NCBI RefSeq assembly: GCF_000260115.1
Contig: NZ_JH651379.1
Span: 3,746,240-3,810,239 of the forward strand
Direction: 5' to 3'
Length of the DNA: 64,000 nucleotides
Source: Galbibacter orientalis DSM 19592
GTDB taxonomy: Bacteria > Bacteroidota > Bacteroidia > Flavobacteriales > Flavobacteriaceae
Shown here: one piece after another, positions 34,656 to 44,215 of the stretch
Position numbering within the stretch: position 1 is the stretch's first letter
Layout of the letters: each line of letters opens with the position of its first letter
Made by a program: the position numbers and the translations under genes
The notes under the pieces: model-generated
Told to the model about the DNA's origin: nothing
What the model saw: only the letters and a program-made list of their open reading frames with translations
The model's database searches: none

Positions 34656-37508
34656 TTATTTACTCAAATACATCTTTCTACGCTGATACAAGTCGTAAAA
34701 CTCATCATCTTTCAAGCTATCTATAAATAAGATACTCTCTCCTGTACTCTTCATTTCTGGTCCTAATTTTTTATTTACATTAGGGAACTTATTAAAGGAG
34801 AATACCGGTTGTTTAATTGCATATCCTTCTAATTGCGGATTGAAGGTAAAGTCTTTAACTTTCTTCTCTCCCAACATTACTTTAGTTGCATAATTTACAT
34901 AAGGTTCTTTGTATGCTTTTGCAATAAAAGGTACCGTTCTAGATGCACGTGGATTTGCTTCAATAATGTAAACCATATCATCTTTAATAGCGAACTGAAT
35001 GTTGATTAATCCAACTGTATTAAGTGCTAAAGCAATTTTACGAGTATGATCTTTTATTTGCTCCAATACTAAGTCTCCTAAATTAAACGGTGGCAATGTT
35101 GCATTTGAGTCTCCCGAGTGAATTCCACAAGGCTCAATATGCTCCATAATTCCGATGATATACACATCTTCCCCGTCACAAATAGCATCCGCTTCTGCTT
35201 CGATAGCCCCATCAAGATAATGGTCTAAAAGTAATTTGTTGTTTGGTATTTTTCTCAGAAGATCTACAACATGCTCTTCTAATTCTTTTTTATTGATAAC
35301 AATTTTCATTCCTTGCCCTCCTAATACATAAGAAGGTCTCACTAGAATTGGAAAATCAAGCTCATCTGCAAGCGCTAAAGCTTGATCTGCTGTTTCTGCA
35401 ACCCCAAATTCAGGATAAGGAATATTATTTTCTTTCAATAATGTTGAAAAGCTCCCACGATCTTCAGCAAGATCTAAAGACTCGTAGCTAGTTCCTATAA
35501 TTTTTACTCCGTATTTGTCGAGTTTCTCAGCAAGTTTAAGAGCTGTTTGTCCTCCTAACTGAACAATTACACCTTCTGGTTTTTCATGGCGAATAATATC
35601 ATAAATATGTTCCCAGAAAACTGGCTCGAAGTATAATTTATCTGCTGTATCAAAGTCGGTAGAAACTGTTTCAGGATTACAGTTTATCATAATAGTTTCA
35701 TAACCACATTCCGCAGAAGCTAATACTCCGTGCACACAACAGTAATCAAACTCAATCCCTTGACCAATTCTATTCGGTCCTGATCCTAATACTATTATTT
35801 TTTTCTTATCTGTTACTACACTTTCGTTATCTGAATATACTTCTCCATCTGCAGTTTGTACTACATCTTCAAAAGTAGAATAATAATAAGGTGTTGCAGC
35901 TTTAAATTCTGCTGCACACGTATCTACTAATTTATAGATTCTATTAATACTCATTTCATCACGCTTGTTGTGAACTTCACTTTCCCAACATCCAAGCATA
36001 TGTGCTATTTGTCTATCTGCAAAACCTTTTTGTTTTGCTTCTAGCAATAAACTTTTAGAAATAGTCTCAATAGTATAAGTAGAAATCTCTTTTTCTAAGA
36101 AAGATAATTCTTCGTATTGCTTTAAGAACCACATATCAATTTTTGTAATCTCATGGATGCGACTTAATGGAATTCCCATCTGTATAGCATCATAGATTAC
36201 AAACACACGATCCCAACTTGCATGTGTTAATTTATCGATAATTTGGTCATAATCTTTGTATCCTTTTCCGTCTGCTCCTAAGCCATTTCTTTTGATTTCT
36301 AGAGATTGTGTTGCTTTGTGTAAAGCTTCTTGGAACGAACGTCCAATTCCCATTACCTCTCCAACACTCTTCATTTGGAGTCCTAATTCTCTATCAGAAC
36401 CTTCAAATTTATCAAAATTCCAACGTGGTATTTTCACAATTACATAATCCAATGTAGGCTCAAATAAGGCAGAAGTAGATTTTGTAATTTGATTTTGTAA
36501 TTCGTCTAAAGAATAACCTATTGCTAATTTACTAGCAATTTTTGCAATTGGATAACCTGTTGCTTTAGATGCTAATGCAGAAGAACGAGATACCCGTGGG
36601 TTAATTTCAATAGCAATAATATCTTCATTATCATCTGGACTTACAGCAAACTGTACATTACAACCTCCAGCAAAATCTCCAATACTACGCATCATATGGA
36701 TAGCCATATCTCGCATTTTTTGGAAAGTTCTATCAGACAATGTCATAGCAGGAGCTACTGTAATAGAGTCTCCAGTGTGAATCCCCATTGGATCCATATT
36801 TTCAATTGTACAGATAATAACAACATTGTCATTATCATCTCTAAGTAATTCTAATTCATATTCCTTCCATCCCATCAAAGCCTTATCAATCATTACTTCA
36901 TGGATAGGAGATATTTCAAGACCTCTACTTAATAACTCATCAAAATCTTCTGCTTTATGCACTATAGAAGCACCTGCTCCTCCTAGGGTATAGGATGCTC
37001 TAATTACTAATGGAAAACCGAACTCTTGTGCTATTTCTTTTCCTTTTAAGAAAGAAGTAGCCGTAGCTTGTGGCGCCATTGGAATTCCTATTTTCAGCAT
37101 TAATTCACGGAATTGCTCGCGGTCTTCCGTAATATTAATTGCATCAATATCTACTCCAATTATTTCCACTCCAAAATCTTCCCAGATTCCTTTCTCGTCA
37201 GCTTCAATACAAAGATTCAAAGCCGTTTGACCTCCCATTGTAGGTAAAACCGCATCAATATTTGGATGCTTTTTTAGAATTTCAATAATTGATTTTGTGG
37301 TTAAAGGCTTTAGATAAACATGATCAGCCATTGATGGGTCTGTCATGATGGTAGCAGGGTTGCTATTTATCAAAACAGTTTCTATTCCATCTTCTCTAAG
37401 CGATCTTAATGCTTGTGAACCAGAATAATCAAATTCACATGCTTGCCCGATAATAATAGGTCCTGACCCTATTAACAATATACTCTTTAAGTCTTCTCTT
37501 TTTGGCAT
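34656..37508 (-). CDS. carB: Carbamoyl-phosphate synthase large subunit
   Basis: Makes carbamoyl phosphate from bicarbonate, ammonia (from CarA) and two ATP, for pyrimidines and arginine. The chain has the two homologous ATP-grasp halves: residues 1-400 (ILLIGSGPIIIGQACEFDYSG, PTMGGQTALN, EINPRVSRSSALASKATG) and about 555-930 (IIVLGSGPNRIGQGIEFDY, VQLGGQTALKLA, EANPRASRTVPFIAKA), joined by the oligomerisation domain. At 950 residues it is about 120 shorter than E. coli CarB and stops soon after STGESILFIDSLKD, so the C-terminal MGS-like allosteric domain is missing, as is usual in this lineage. carA is not adjacent in the window. Confidence 0.97.
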   Translation of the reverse strand: MPKREDLKSILLIGSGPIIIGQACEFDYSGSQALRSLREDGIETVLINSNPATIMTDPSMADHVYLKPLTTKSIIEILKKHPNIDAVLPTMGGQTALNLCIEADEKGIWEDFGVEIIGVDIDAINITEDREQFRELMLKIGIPMAPQATATSFLKGKEIAQEFGFPLVIRASYTLGGAGASIVHKAEDFDELLSRGLEISPIHEVMIDKALMGWKEYELELLRDDNDNVVIICTIENMDPMGIHTGDSITVAPAMTLSDRTFQKMRDMAIHMMRSIGDFAGGCNVQFAVSPDDNEDIIAIEINPRVSRSSALASKATGYPIAKIASKLAIGYSLDELQNQITKSTSALFEPTLDYVIVKIPRWNFDKFEGSDRELGLQMKSVGEVMGIGRSFQEALHKATQSLEIKRNGLGADGKGYKDYDQIIDKLTHASWDRVFVIYDAIQMGIPLSRIHEITKIDMWFLKQYEELSFLEKEISTYTIETISKSLLLEAKQKGFADRQIAHMLGCWESEVHNKRDEMSINRIYKLVDTCAAEFKAATPYYYSTFEDVVQTADGEVYSDNESVVTDKKKIIVLGSGPNRIGQGIEFDYCCVHGVLASAECGYETIMINCNPETVSTDFDTADKLYFEPVFWEHIYDIIRHEKPEGVIVQLGGQTALKLAEKLDKYGVKIIGTSYESLDLAEDRGSFSTLLKENNIPYPEFGVAETADQALALADELDFPILVRPSYVLGGQGMKIVINKKELEEHVVDLLRKIPNNKLLLDHYLDGAIEAEADAICDGEDVYIIGIMEHIEPCGIHSGDSNATLPPFNLGDLVLEQIKDHTRKIALALNTVGLINIQFAIKDDMVYIIEANPRASRTVPFIAKAYKEPYVNYATKVMLGEKKVKDFTFNPQLEGYAIKQPVFSFNKFPNVNKKLGPEMKSTGESILFIDSLKDDEFYDLYQRRKMYLSK

Positions 37509-37606
37509 TTTTATTAACTATTGTATAAATATAAGATGTTGTTGGGTATAAAAAAAGGCGTTACTAATAAAAGTAACACCTTATATTTTAATAATCAAAT
37601 CGATCA

Positions 37607-37768
37607 TTATTTCTTGTGTCTAGGTTCAGAAGAAACAGATAATTTTTTTCTACCTTTTGCTCTTCTGCTAGCAAGCACCTTTCTACCGTTAACAGAGGCC
37701 ATTCTTTCTCTGAATCCGTGCTTATTTCTTCTTTTTCTCTTCGAGGGTTGAAATGTTCTTTTACTCAT
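37607..37768 (-). CDS. rpmH: 50S ribosomal protein L34
   Basis: A 53-residue basic protein: [19 protein letters not shown], then [21 protein letters not shown] and an unusually extended tail [13 protein letters not shown]. The TFQPS and RKRRxKHGFRxRM motifs are diagnostic for L34. It lies 98 bp upstream of carB on the same strand. A textbook promoter (TTTG-N19-TATATTTG) lies just upstream. Confidence 0.97.
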   Translation of the reverse strand: MSKRTFQPSKRKRRNKHGFRERMASVNGRKVLASRRAKGRKKLSVSSEPRHKK

Positions 37769-37838
37769 TGTAATATCTTTATCTCTTTGGTAATTCTATC
37801 TCTTATCGGCTTGCAATATACTTCACAAAAGCGCGGCG

Positions 37839-37869
37839 CAAATATACAAAGACTTTTCACTTATACAAA
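37839..37869 (-). promoter_or_regulatory. Promoter of rpmH
   Basis: Minus strand: TTTG (37866-37869), 19 bp, TATATTTG (37839-37846). Both boxes match the Bacteroidota -33/-7 consensus exactly, with a leader of about 65 nt. Confidence 0.72.
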
Positions 37870-38001
37870 CACCTTTTTGAAAATATTTTTAATATCTTTT
37901 AAAACCTATTATTTTACTCGTACTAAGGGAGTTTCTATATTTATAAAAGCTATATATGTCCTGAGAAAATTAAGACAGGTTTTCTACTTCAAAAATAACA
38001 C

Positions 38002-38571
38002 TTATTTTTTATAATAAGGCAAATTTCCTTTAACGGCAAATACTCTAGCCCAAACATCCATTAGTACTGTACACATTACTATAGTCTCTATTTCTTCATT
38101 ATTAAAATACCTTTTAACTTCTTTCGTTGCTTCTTGAAGTTTTTCATAAGAAACAGTTGAAATAGCTTCTGCATAGTTAAGTGCTGCTTTTTCTTTAGCC
38201 GAAAAAAGCTCACTTTGTTTATAGGCCATGATATTGTCTATTTTATGAATATCAGTTCCACTATCTCGTGCATCTTGTGTATGAAATATAGTACAATAAC
38301 TACATTTATTATTAATGCTTACCCAAAGCCTAACTAGTTCTGCTATTTGACGATCTAATGGTAAGGACTCATAACTAAAAGAACCATACTTTTCAGCTAA
38401 TTGGGAAGGTATATCTGTATAATTTGTAACATTTTCTGTATACAAGGTTTCTTTAAATGCTATACTCCCAAAACTTTGATTAACAATAGCTGTTTCTGTT
38501 TTCTCAATCTCTTGTGCATTACTATTATTTAGTGTCATTAAGATGATGAATAAAATTAATATAGTTTTCAT
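38002..38571 (-). CDS. Exported AhpD-like (carboxymuconolactone decarboxylase fold) protein
   Basis: 189 residues from the ATG at 38571, which starts a signal peptide (MKTILILFIILMTLNNSNAQ). The AhpD/CMD core has CSYCTIFH (Cys90, Cys93, His97), the Cys-x-x-Cys plus His relay that AhpD-type proteins use for peroxide reduction or disulfide exchange, followed by helices with AKEKAALNYAEAIS and a C-terminal DVWARVFAV. An exported member is less common than cytosolic ones and suggests redox protection in the periplasm. It is monocistronic. The substrate is unknown. Confidence 0.82.
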   Translation of the reverse strand: MKTILILFIILMTLNNSNAQEIEKTETAIVNQSFGSIAFKETLYTENVTNYTDIPSQLAEKYGSFSYESLPLDRQIAELVRLWVSINNKCSYCTIFHTQDARDSGTDIHKIDNIMAYKQSELFSAKEKAALNYAEAISTVSYEKLQEATKEVKRYFNNEEIETIVMCTVLMDVWARVFAVKGNLPYYKK

Positions 38572-39105
38572 ATGATAAATTTTTATAAAATAATTAGTGT
38601 TATTTACTTTCATACAAGACATTTCACAATAAAAAATACCCTTGAAGGGTAATAGCTATTAGATAGTTATTCGTTTGCTATGTCTTTACAAATAACAATA
38701 TAGCGATAATTTACCTCGATACTGTATTTTATTCTATAAATAATAGATTTTAAACTATTATTTATTACAAACGCTAGTAAGTATAGAAAGTTAATTTTTA
38801 TAAAGTTCTAAGCCAGCTCTGTTAACCTTAAATAAGTAGTTTTTATATAGAGGAAAATAAACGGGAAAAACCTAAACTTATTAAAATCAATTATCTATAA
38901 GGAAGTTTACAAAGTATTTAAATGGAACAAATTGAGTTTATTTGTATGCAGAGTCGTTTAATAAATTCAGGGCAAAATTTCATAAAACAAACCCTGTATA
39001 AGCTATTAAAAAGGTATCTAATAAAATAGTTTCTTTTTAAACTATTGCACACTATTAAAAATGCCTGATTTTATTACCTTTGCCCTTTAATTGAAAATAC
39101 CCAAT
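38572..39105. other. Spacer with candidate promoter for the TPR membrane gene
   Basis: 534 bp, AT-rich and non-coding. A perfect -7 box, TACCTTTG, lies at 39075-39082, 23 bp before the ATG at 39106. The nearest TTG upstream (39045-39047) is further away than usual. Nothing else was recognised. Confidence 0.45.
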
Positions 39106-39621
39106 ATGTTCAACAAAAATATAAAATTAGTAATAGCCGTATTAATTATAGCTTATGCCGTATTCCAATTTATTGAAGGCAATATAGGTAATGGCATTTT
39201 TTTAATGCTCCTTTCTCTTATTTTTATCTTTCTTTATTTTAGAAATGAATTGATTTTGCTAGCATTTTTAAGAATGCGAAAGCAAGACATGGTTGGAACA
39301 GAAAAATGGTTAAACAAAATTAAAAACCCTGAGAGCGCCTTAATTACAAAACAGCAAGGATATTACAATTATTTAAAAGGAATTATCTCTTCTCAAACCA
39401 ATCTTACTCAAGCTGAAAAATACTTTAAGAAGGCATTAAAATTAGGATTGAGTATGGATTACGATCTAGCAATGGCAAAACTAAGTCTTGCAGGAATTTC
39501 TATGCAAAAAAGAAGAAAGAGAGAAGCTACAATGCTTTTAAATGAAGCTAAAAAATTAGACAAACAAAATATGCTAAAAGATCAAATTAAAATGATGCAA
39601 CAGCAATTAAAAAGAATCTAA
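39106..39621 (+). CDS. Small membrane protein with TPR-like C-terminus
   Basis: 171 residues from the ATG at 39106. Two hydrophobic helices (about 6-25, LVIAVLIIAYAVFQFI, and 31-50, IFLMLLSLIFIFLYF) anchor it in the inner membrane. A cytoplasmic part carries TPR-like helix pairs (KQQGYYNYLKGIISSQTNLTQAEKYFKKALKLGL, AMAKLSLAGISMQKRRKREA) and a basic coiled tail. Similar small proteins of unknown function are common in Flavobacteriaceae. It is likely a scaffold for protein contacts, with no enzymatic motif. Confidence 0.75.
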   Translation: MFNKNIKLVIAVLIIAYAVFQFIEGNIGNGIFLMLLSLIFIFLYFRNELILLAFLRMRKQDMVGTEKWLNKIKNPESALITKQQGYYNYLKGIISSQTNLTQAEKYFKKALKLGLSMDYDLAMAKLSLAGISMQKRRKREATMLLNEAKKLDKQNMLKDQIKMMQQQLKRI

Positions 39622-39645
39622 AACTATTCTTGCTTCAAAAAATAT

Positions 39646-39686
39646 AAAAAATGCAATTATTTCTTAAGAGAAGTAATTGCATTTTT
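39646..39686. terminator. Bidirectional terminator between TPR gene and cls
   Basis: AAAAATGCAATTATTT pairs with AAGTAATTGCATTTTT (one G-U) around an 8-nt loop, between convergent genes. Confidence 0.8.
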
Positions 39687-39688
39687 AT

Positions 39689-41143
39689 TTATAATAATGG
39701 CGCCCATAAGCGGCAAAACGATTCTTTAAGTCGCTGTATAAGTCCGCGGTTTAGCCATCTTTCGGCATCTACTTGTTCACTGTATTGCAAATCGTCTATA
39801 TAGATTTCTAGCATTTGCTTTGTAATATCTTCATCATAAATTAAAGCATTTACTTCAAAATTAATATGGAAGCTACGGTAATCCATGTTTGAAGTTCCAA
39901 TGGTGGTAAAAACATCATCAACAATCATTGTTTTTGCATGAATATTCCCTTTTTCGTACAAATAAATCTTTACTCCTGCTCGTAAAAGTTTTTCTAAATA
40001 GGAATAGGTAGCATATTTTGCTGCCCAAGAATCGCAACTTTTAGGAATAATTAAGCGTACATCTACTCCACTTTTAGAAGCGGTAGAAAGCGCTAAAGAT
40101 ATTTCATCATTCGGAATAAAGTAGGGAGTGGTTATATAAACATATCTACTAGCAGAATTTATTGCTGTAAACATTGCTTCCATAATATTAGCCCATTCGG
40201 TATCTGGACCACTAGCGGCAATTTGAATAGGAATTTTATTACTCACTTCGGTTTCTGGGAACCAACTTTTATCAATCTTAATATCATTTTCACTTACAAA
40301 ATCCCAATCTAAAGAAAAGTGAAATTGCAACATTCCTACAGCCTGTCCTTCTATACGAATATGAGTATCTCTCCAATACCTACGTCCTTCTTTATTTATG
40401 TACTCATCTCCAATATTTATCCCGCCAACATAACCTATTTTTCCATCAATAATTACCATTTTTCTATGATTACGATAATTTGCTTTACTTGCAAATTTTG
40501 GAAAATAAACAGGCATAAAAGGGAACATCTCTACTCCACTGTTTTTTAAAAAAGAGATAGATTGATTGGAAAAAGAACTGGCAACAGAATCGTAATTTAT
40601 TTTTACTGAAACTCCTTCAGCAGCTTTTTCACAAAGAAGATTAATAATTTTGGTTCCTATTTCATCATCTCTAATTATATAATACTCTAAATGGATAGAA
40701 GATTTAGCTTCCTTTAAATCGGCAAAAAGACTATTAAATTTTTCTTCGCCATTAATCAATATTTTAACTTTATTATTTAAAGTAAGAGGAGAGCGTTTTT
40801 CACTATCTATAAGCTTAATTATTTTAGTATTTCCATTTAAAAGATGACTTCCAATATCATAAGCTTCTTTTTTATTTAGTACTAATTGCTGCGCCCAATC
40901 TCTTATATTTCTCTGATTTAAAACATTTTTCTTTTTGAATATTTTAAACTTCCGATAATCTTGTCCAAAGAAAAAATACACAATAAGCCCTACAAAAGGA
41001 AAGGCTAAAAGTGCTATTAAATAAGATAATGTTTTTGTAGGATTTATATTTTTAAGCAGAATTGTAACTGCTGCTATCAAAGCTAAAACATAATTTAACC
41101 CTAGTAAAAACTGCCACAAATGATCTGAAATATAAGCCCACAT
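39689..41143 (-). CDS. cls: Cardiolipin synthase (phospholipase D superfamily)
   Basis: 484 residues. It joins two phosphatidylglycerol molecules to make cardiolipin in the inner membrane. Two N-terminal transmembrane helices (about 8-28 and 38-57, PFVGLIVYFFFG) are followed by two HKD motifs, HRKMVIIDGKIGYVGG and HAKTMIVDDVFTTIGTSNMD, and the conserved tail NFEVNALIYD. The length and order match ClsA. Its ATG overlaps the stop codon of the lytic transglycosylase gene by one base, indicating translational coupling in a two-gene operon. Confidence 0.94.
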   Translation of the reverse strand: MWAYISDHLWQFLLGLNYVLALIAAVTILLKNINPTKTLSYLIALLAFPFVGLIVYFFFGQDYRKFKIFKKKNVLNQRNIRDWAQQLVLNKKEAYDIGSHLLNGNTKIIKLIDSEKRSPLTLNNKVKILINGEEKFNSLFADLKEAKSSIHLEYYIIRDDEIGTKIINLLCEKAAEGVSVKINYDSVASSFSNQSISFLKNSGVEMFPFMPVYFPKFASKANYRNHRKMVIIDGKIGYVGGINIGDEYINKEGRRYWRDTHIRIEGQAVGMLQFHFSLDWDFVSENDIKIDKSWFPETEVSNKIPIQIAASGPDTEWANIMEAMFTAINSASRYVYITTPYFIPNDEISLALSTASKSGVDVRLIIPKSCDSWAAKYATYSYLEKLLRAGVKIYLYEKGNIHAKTMIVDDVFTTIGTSNMDYRSFHINFEVNALIYDEDITKQMLEIYIDDLQYSEQVDAERWLNRGLIQRLKESFCRLWAPLL

Positions 41144-42102
41144 TATTTAGCAGGTGGGTAATATCCTTCTTTAGGAATTTCTATGTAATATTTTTTGTGA
41201 GAAGCATTATTTAAATGAGTTTCTCTTAACCACGGATTATGGATTTTTAATACTTTATAGTTTATTCCAAACTTTTTAGCAAACTTAGGGAAATCTGTCA
41301 CCACAGTATCAACTTCCATTTTAGTTACTGGAATGTGAGTATATAAATCCTCTTGATCAAAATTAAATCCATAAGATTCTGGATTTGATAATATTTCTTT
41401 TAACGCCAAAATTCTAAAAACATAACGTCCAGTTTCTTCACCTAATAAAACATTGTAATAGTTTTCAACCTCTTGCCTTTCCAATTGTTTTGCCATTCCA
41501 AATTGTCCAGCATTATAGGCAGCCGCTGCCATTGTCCAGCTTCCAAAACGATCTTTTGCTTTCTTCAAATATTCACAAGCAACTTCGGTAGATTTTTCAA
41601 TATGGTATCGCTCGTCTACATTATCGTTTACTTCTAAGCCGTATTCTCTTGCTGTTCCCTTCATTAACTGCCAAAAACCAGTAGCTCCAGCAGGAGAAAT
41701 AGCTTGTGTTAATCCGCTTTCAATAACCGCTATATACTTTAAATCGTCTGGAACCCCGTGTTTCTTTAAAATCGGTTCTATAATTGGAAAATACTTATTA
41801 GCTCTTTTAATTAGTAATAATCCGTTAGACTGCCAATACGTATTAACCAACAGTTCTCTATCCATACGCTCTTTTACATCTGGATCTTCTACCGGAACCC
41901 TTTCTCCAGCAAAATTAATCCCTGCTGGAATTTTTAAAGCGTAAACATTATAATCATGCACAAGACTTAGACTGTCTTTATCTTTTGCTACCGTTTTATT
42001 TGTTGCTTCTGGCATTGGATTGGTAGATTGAACTGCATTAATAAATACTGCAGAAACAGCAACTACCCCTATCAAAATTATTATGTTTTTTATACGCTTC
42101 AT
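41143..42102 (-). CDS. Membrane-anchored lytic transglycosylase (SLT domain)
   Basis: 319 residues with an N-terminal signal anchor (IIILIGVVAVSAVFI). It cleaves peptidoglycan strands, forming 1,6-anhydro-muramic ends. The SLT domain (about 105-235) has IAVIESG with catalytic Glu128, AISPAGATGFWQLM, and AAAAYNAGQFGM. The C-terminal about 60 residues (FPKFAKKFGINYKVLKIHNPWL) look like a single LysM-like wall-binding motif, as in MltD. It is first in a coupled operon with cls. No -33/-7 boxes were confirmed upstream. Confidence 0.92.
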   Translation of the reverse strand: MKRIKNIIILIGVVAVSAVFINAVQSTNPMPEATNKTVAKDKDSLSLVHDYNVYALKIPAGINFAGERVPVEDPDVKERMDRELLVNTYWQSNGLLLIKRANKYFPIIEPILKKHGVPDDLKYIAVIESGLTQAISPAGATGFWQLMKGTAREYGLEVNDNVDERYHIEKSTEVACEYLKKAKDRFGSWTMAAAAYNAGQFGMAKQLERQEVENYYNVLLGEETGRYVFRILALKEILSNPESYGFNFDQEDLYTHIPVTKMEVDTVVTDFPKFAKKFGINYKVLKIHNPWLRETHLNNASHKKYYIEIPKEGYYPPAK

Positions 42103-42139
42103 CTACTTCTTTTTTTTTTAAATATACAAATTTGATTTT

Positions 42140-42805
42140 TTATTTATCATCAATTAATTTAGGTAAGTTTTCATTAAACCATCTAAATTTATTAATTATC
42201 ATGATGTGAGTTCCCCCTTTAATTTTAATACAATCTTTAATATAAGCACAAGGAAAAACTGCATCTTTGTCTCCTTGAATATGTATGGTTCCTGATGAAG
42301 GCTCCACCTGCTTCCAATTAATAATAGAATCAATAGCCCAATCTAAATAATATTTATCTCTAACAGATAAATATTTCTCATACAAATGTAACCTTTTTGT
42401 AACGGTTTCTCCAAAAGCATACTTAGCTAAAACCTCAATATTACTTACTAAGCTTGTAGGTAAAAGCTTATGTGCTTTTGTATATTTTGCAAAAATCATT
42501 CTCTTTGGTAATTCCTTATTACACTTAACGCTAGAAATAATAATTACTTTTTTTACTGAAATAAATTTTGCCATTTCCTGCACTAATATCCCTCCAAAAG
42601 ACACCCCTATAAGAATAGGATTTTCATGCTCAATTAGAAGCGTCATTCTTTTGGCATAAGCTTCTAGCGTCTCATTTTTTAAAGGAATATTCCAAGTTAA
42701 AAAATGAGGAACAAACCGATCTTTTGGCAATTTTATATTTTCAAAAATTGTAGGGTTTGCAGCCATCCCTGGCATAAAGTACACATGTATCAATTCAGCA
42801 CTCAT
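42140..42805 (-). CDS. Alpha/beta hydrolase
   Basis: 221 residues from the ATG at 42805 (a TTG further up is less likely). Compact alpha/beta-hydrolase fold: the nucleophile elbow GVSFG gives Ser69, the acid is in HIQGDKDAVFP and the base in KGGTHIMI. The oxyanion strand is YFMPGMAANPTIF. There is no signal peptide, so it is cytosolic. It is related to small esterases/lipases, and the true substrate is unknown. It lies upstream of the lytic transglycosylase gene with a 37-bp gap, possibly in the same transcript. Confidence 0.85.
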   Translation of the reverse strand: MSAELIHVYFMPGMAANPTIFENIKLPKDRFVPHFLTWNIPLKNETLEAYAKRMTLLIEHENPILIGVSFGGILVQEMAKFISVKKVIIISSVKCNKELPKRMIFAKYTKAHKLLPTSLVSNIEVLAKYAFGETVTKRLHLYEKYLSVRDKYYLDWAIDSIINWKQVEPSSGTIHIQGDKDAVFPCAYIKDCIKIKGGTHIMIINKFRWFNENLPKLIDDK

Positions 42806-42848
42806 AGATATTAACAATTGAAAAATAGAAGGTTAGCTATTTTTTTCG

Positions 42849-42856
42849 TAACTTTG
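42849..42856 (+). promoter_or_regulatory. Candidate -7 box before the GNAT gene
   Basis: TAACTTTG is a perfect TAnnTTTG match, but the nearest TTG upstream (42818-42820) is 28 bp away, longer than normal. It would give a leader of about 150 nt. Confidence 0.3.
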
Positions 42857-43011
42857 CATCGCTAAAGGTATATAATTCTCCGTCAATACAACTACCGACC
42901 TAAACTAAATTATACCAAATTTTACCACCATTTAGTGCAAAACACAATGCATTACATGGACTGAATTAGATTTTTGGTGATAATTAAAAATGATTTTTAA
43001 ACCTCGTAATA

Positions 43012-43305
43012 ATGAATGAAGTAGTAATTAATGACAATGAGTTTTTGCGTCAATACGAAACAAGAATTGACGGTAAGCTAGCTAAAATAGAGTATGCTTC
43101 TCAAGAACGAAAAGTTTTTTTAACAAAACTTGTTATCCCGGAAGAGGTAACAGACCCTAACTTCAAAGATGAATTCATTACAACTGTTTTGAAGCACATT
43201 GAAGAGAAAAAATTAAGTGTAGTTCCTACTAGCCCCCAAATTGCTGGTTTCCTTAGAAAGCATAAAGAATTTAAAGATTTATTACCAGTAGGAATTAGAA
43301 TTTAA
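43012..43305 (+). CDS. GNAT-like YjdJ-family acetyltransferase domain protein
   Basis: 97 residues, a minimal GNAT fold. The N-terminal strands (NEFLRQYETRIDGKLAKIEYA) are followed by KVFLTKLVIPEEVTDPNFKDEFITTVLKHIEEKKLSVVPTSPQIAGFLRKHKEFKDL, which matches the YjdJ type: a strand with VIPEE, the acetyl-CoA-binding helix replaced by a short one, then VVPxSPxxxxFLRKH. These single-domain proteins are widespread, and their substrate is unknown. It is monocistronic with its own terminator. Confidence 0.88.
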   Translation: MNEVVINDNEFLRQYETRIDGKLAKIEYASQERKVFLTKLVIPEEVTDPNFKDEFITTVLKHIEEKKLSVVPTSPQIAGFLRKHKEFKDLLPVGIRI

Positions 43306-43311
43306 AAAACT

Positions 43312-43340
43312 AAAAGCTGTCTAAATAGGCAGCTTTTTTT
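43312..43340 (+). terminator. Terminator after the GNAT gene
   Basis: AAAAGCTGTCTA / TAGGCAGCTTTT stem with a T-run, 7 bp after the stop. Confidence 0.85.
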
Positions 43341-43426
43341 ATCGTCCAATTATACTACATAAAAAAATCGCCTAAAAAATACTAGACGATTTCTTCCCTC
43401 TAAAACAAACAAACTAGTTATTACAA

Positions 43427-43765
43427 TTATCCTTTAGCTACAATTCTTACATCAACAATATACTCTTCATTTGGTTTTAAAGCAGCTACCTCTACCTTTT
43501 TATAATTCATTCTGCTTTTGATATATTCTTCAACCATATCATTTTCAGCAGAAACATTTATAACAACTATTTCACTACGCTTATTCACCATAAAATGAAC
43601 TTTAGCCACCATATCATTTTCTGTAACTTTAAATGTTGGCGTTCCTAATATAGTTGAAAGTTGTTTAGAAACCTCTTTATTTGATGGTTTCGGATCTACG
43701 TTGGCCATAACAATATTCGATACTGCTACGAATGCCATTACTAATACTAATTTAAAATTTTTCAT
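43427..43765 (-). CDS. Small exported protein of unknown function
   Basis: 112 residues from the ATG at 43765, beginning with a signal peptide (MKNFKLVLVMAFVAVSNIVMA). The mature part has a helix (NKEVSKQLSTILG) and a strand-rich region (VAKVHFMVNKRSEIVVINVSAENDMVEEYIKSRMNYKKV) with the strand order of a TonB C-terminal-like fold, in which a small beta-sheet binds partners. This type is common in Flavobacteriaceae. There is no catalytic motif. It is monocistronic. Confidence 0.75.
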   Translation of the reverse strand: MKNFKLVLVMAFVAVSNIVMANVDPKPSNKEVSKQLSTILGTPTFKVTENDMVAKVHFMVNKRSEIVVINVSAENDMVEEYIKSRMNYKKVEVAALKPNEEYIVDVRIVAKG

Positions 43766-44215
43766 AATGCTTTTTGTTTTTTGATTACAGGTCAAAATTA
43801 CAAACAGAAATCATAATAAAATACTAAAAACTAGATAGTTAACTTACAATTAAACGATATAACATTCTCGTAACAAAGAAAAAAACGCAGAGAATTAGTC
43901 AAGAAATAGGAAAAGCCATATATACATAGTCTTTCAAGAATCTGTTTATTTTTCAGAAGAAAAAGAGAAAAAAATCAACCTTTCATTCCCTAGTAAAATA
44001 CGCTACTAAGAAATATAAATTTGAGCTGAATCTTTAAATTAATAGCAAAAAAACAAACTTACTATTAGCATATTCATATTATAGCAAACTCAAATGTGTT
44101 GCTAACAATAACTTTACAAAGCAGCTATACTTATAAAACTACTTTACAATTTTAAAACAAAAAAGCCTCGATAAAAGTATCGAGGCTTTATATATAATGT
44201 AATAATATCAGGAAT
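43766..44215. other. Spacer between small exported protein and sucC
   Basis: 450 bp of AT-rich DNA. The only structure recognised is the sucC terminator at 44162-44189. Confidence 0.55.
44162..44189 (-). terminator. Terminator of sucC
   Basis: AAAGCCTCGATA / TATCGAGGCTTT hairpin with a 4-nt loop, 26 bp after the sucC stop. Reading the minus strand, a T-run follows. Confidence 0.85.

Noticed and set aside
37521-38014. Plus-strand frames opposite rpmH
   Set aside because: They run over rpmH on the other strand and its promoter; rpmH itself is unmistakable.
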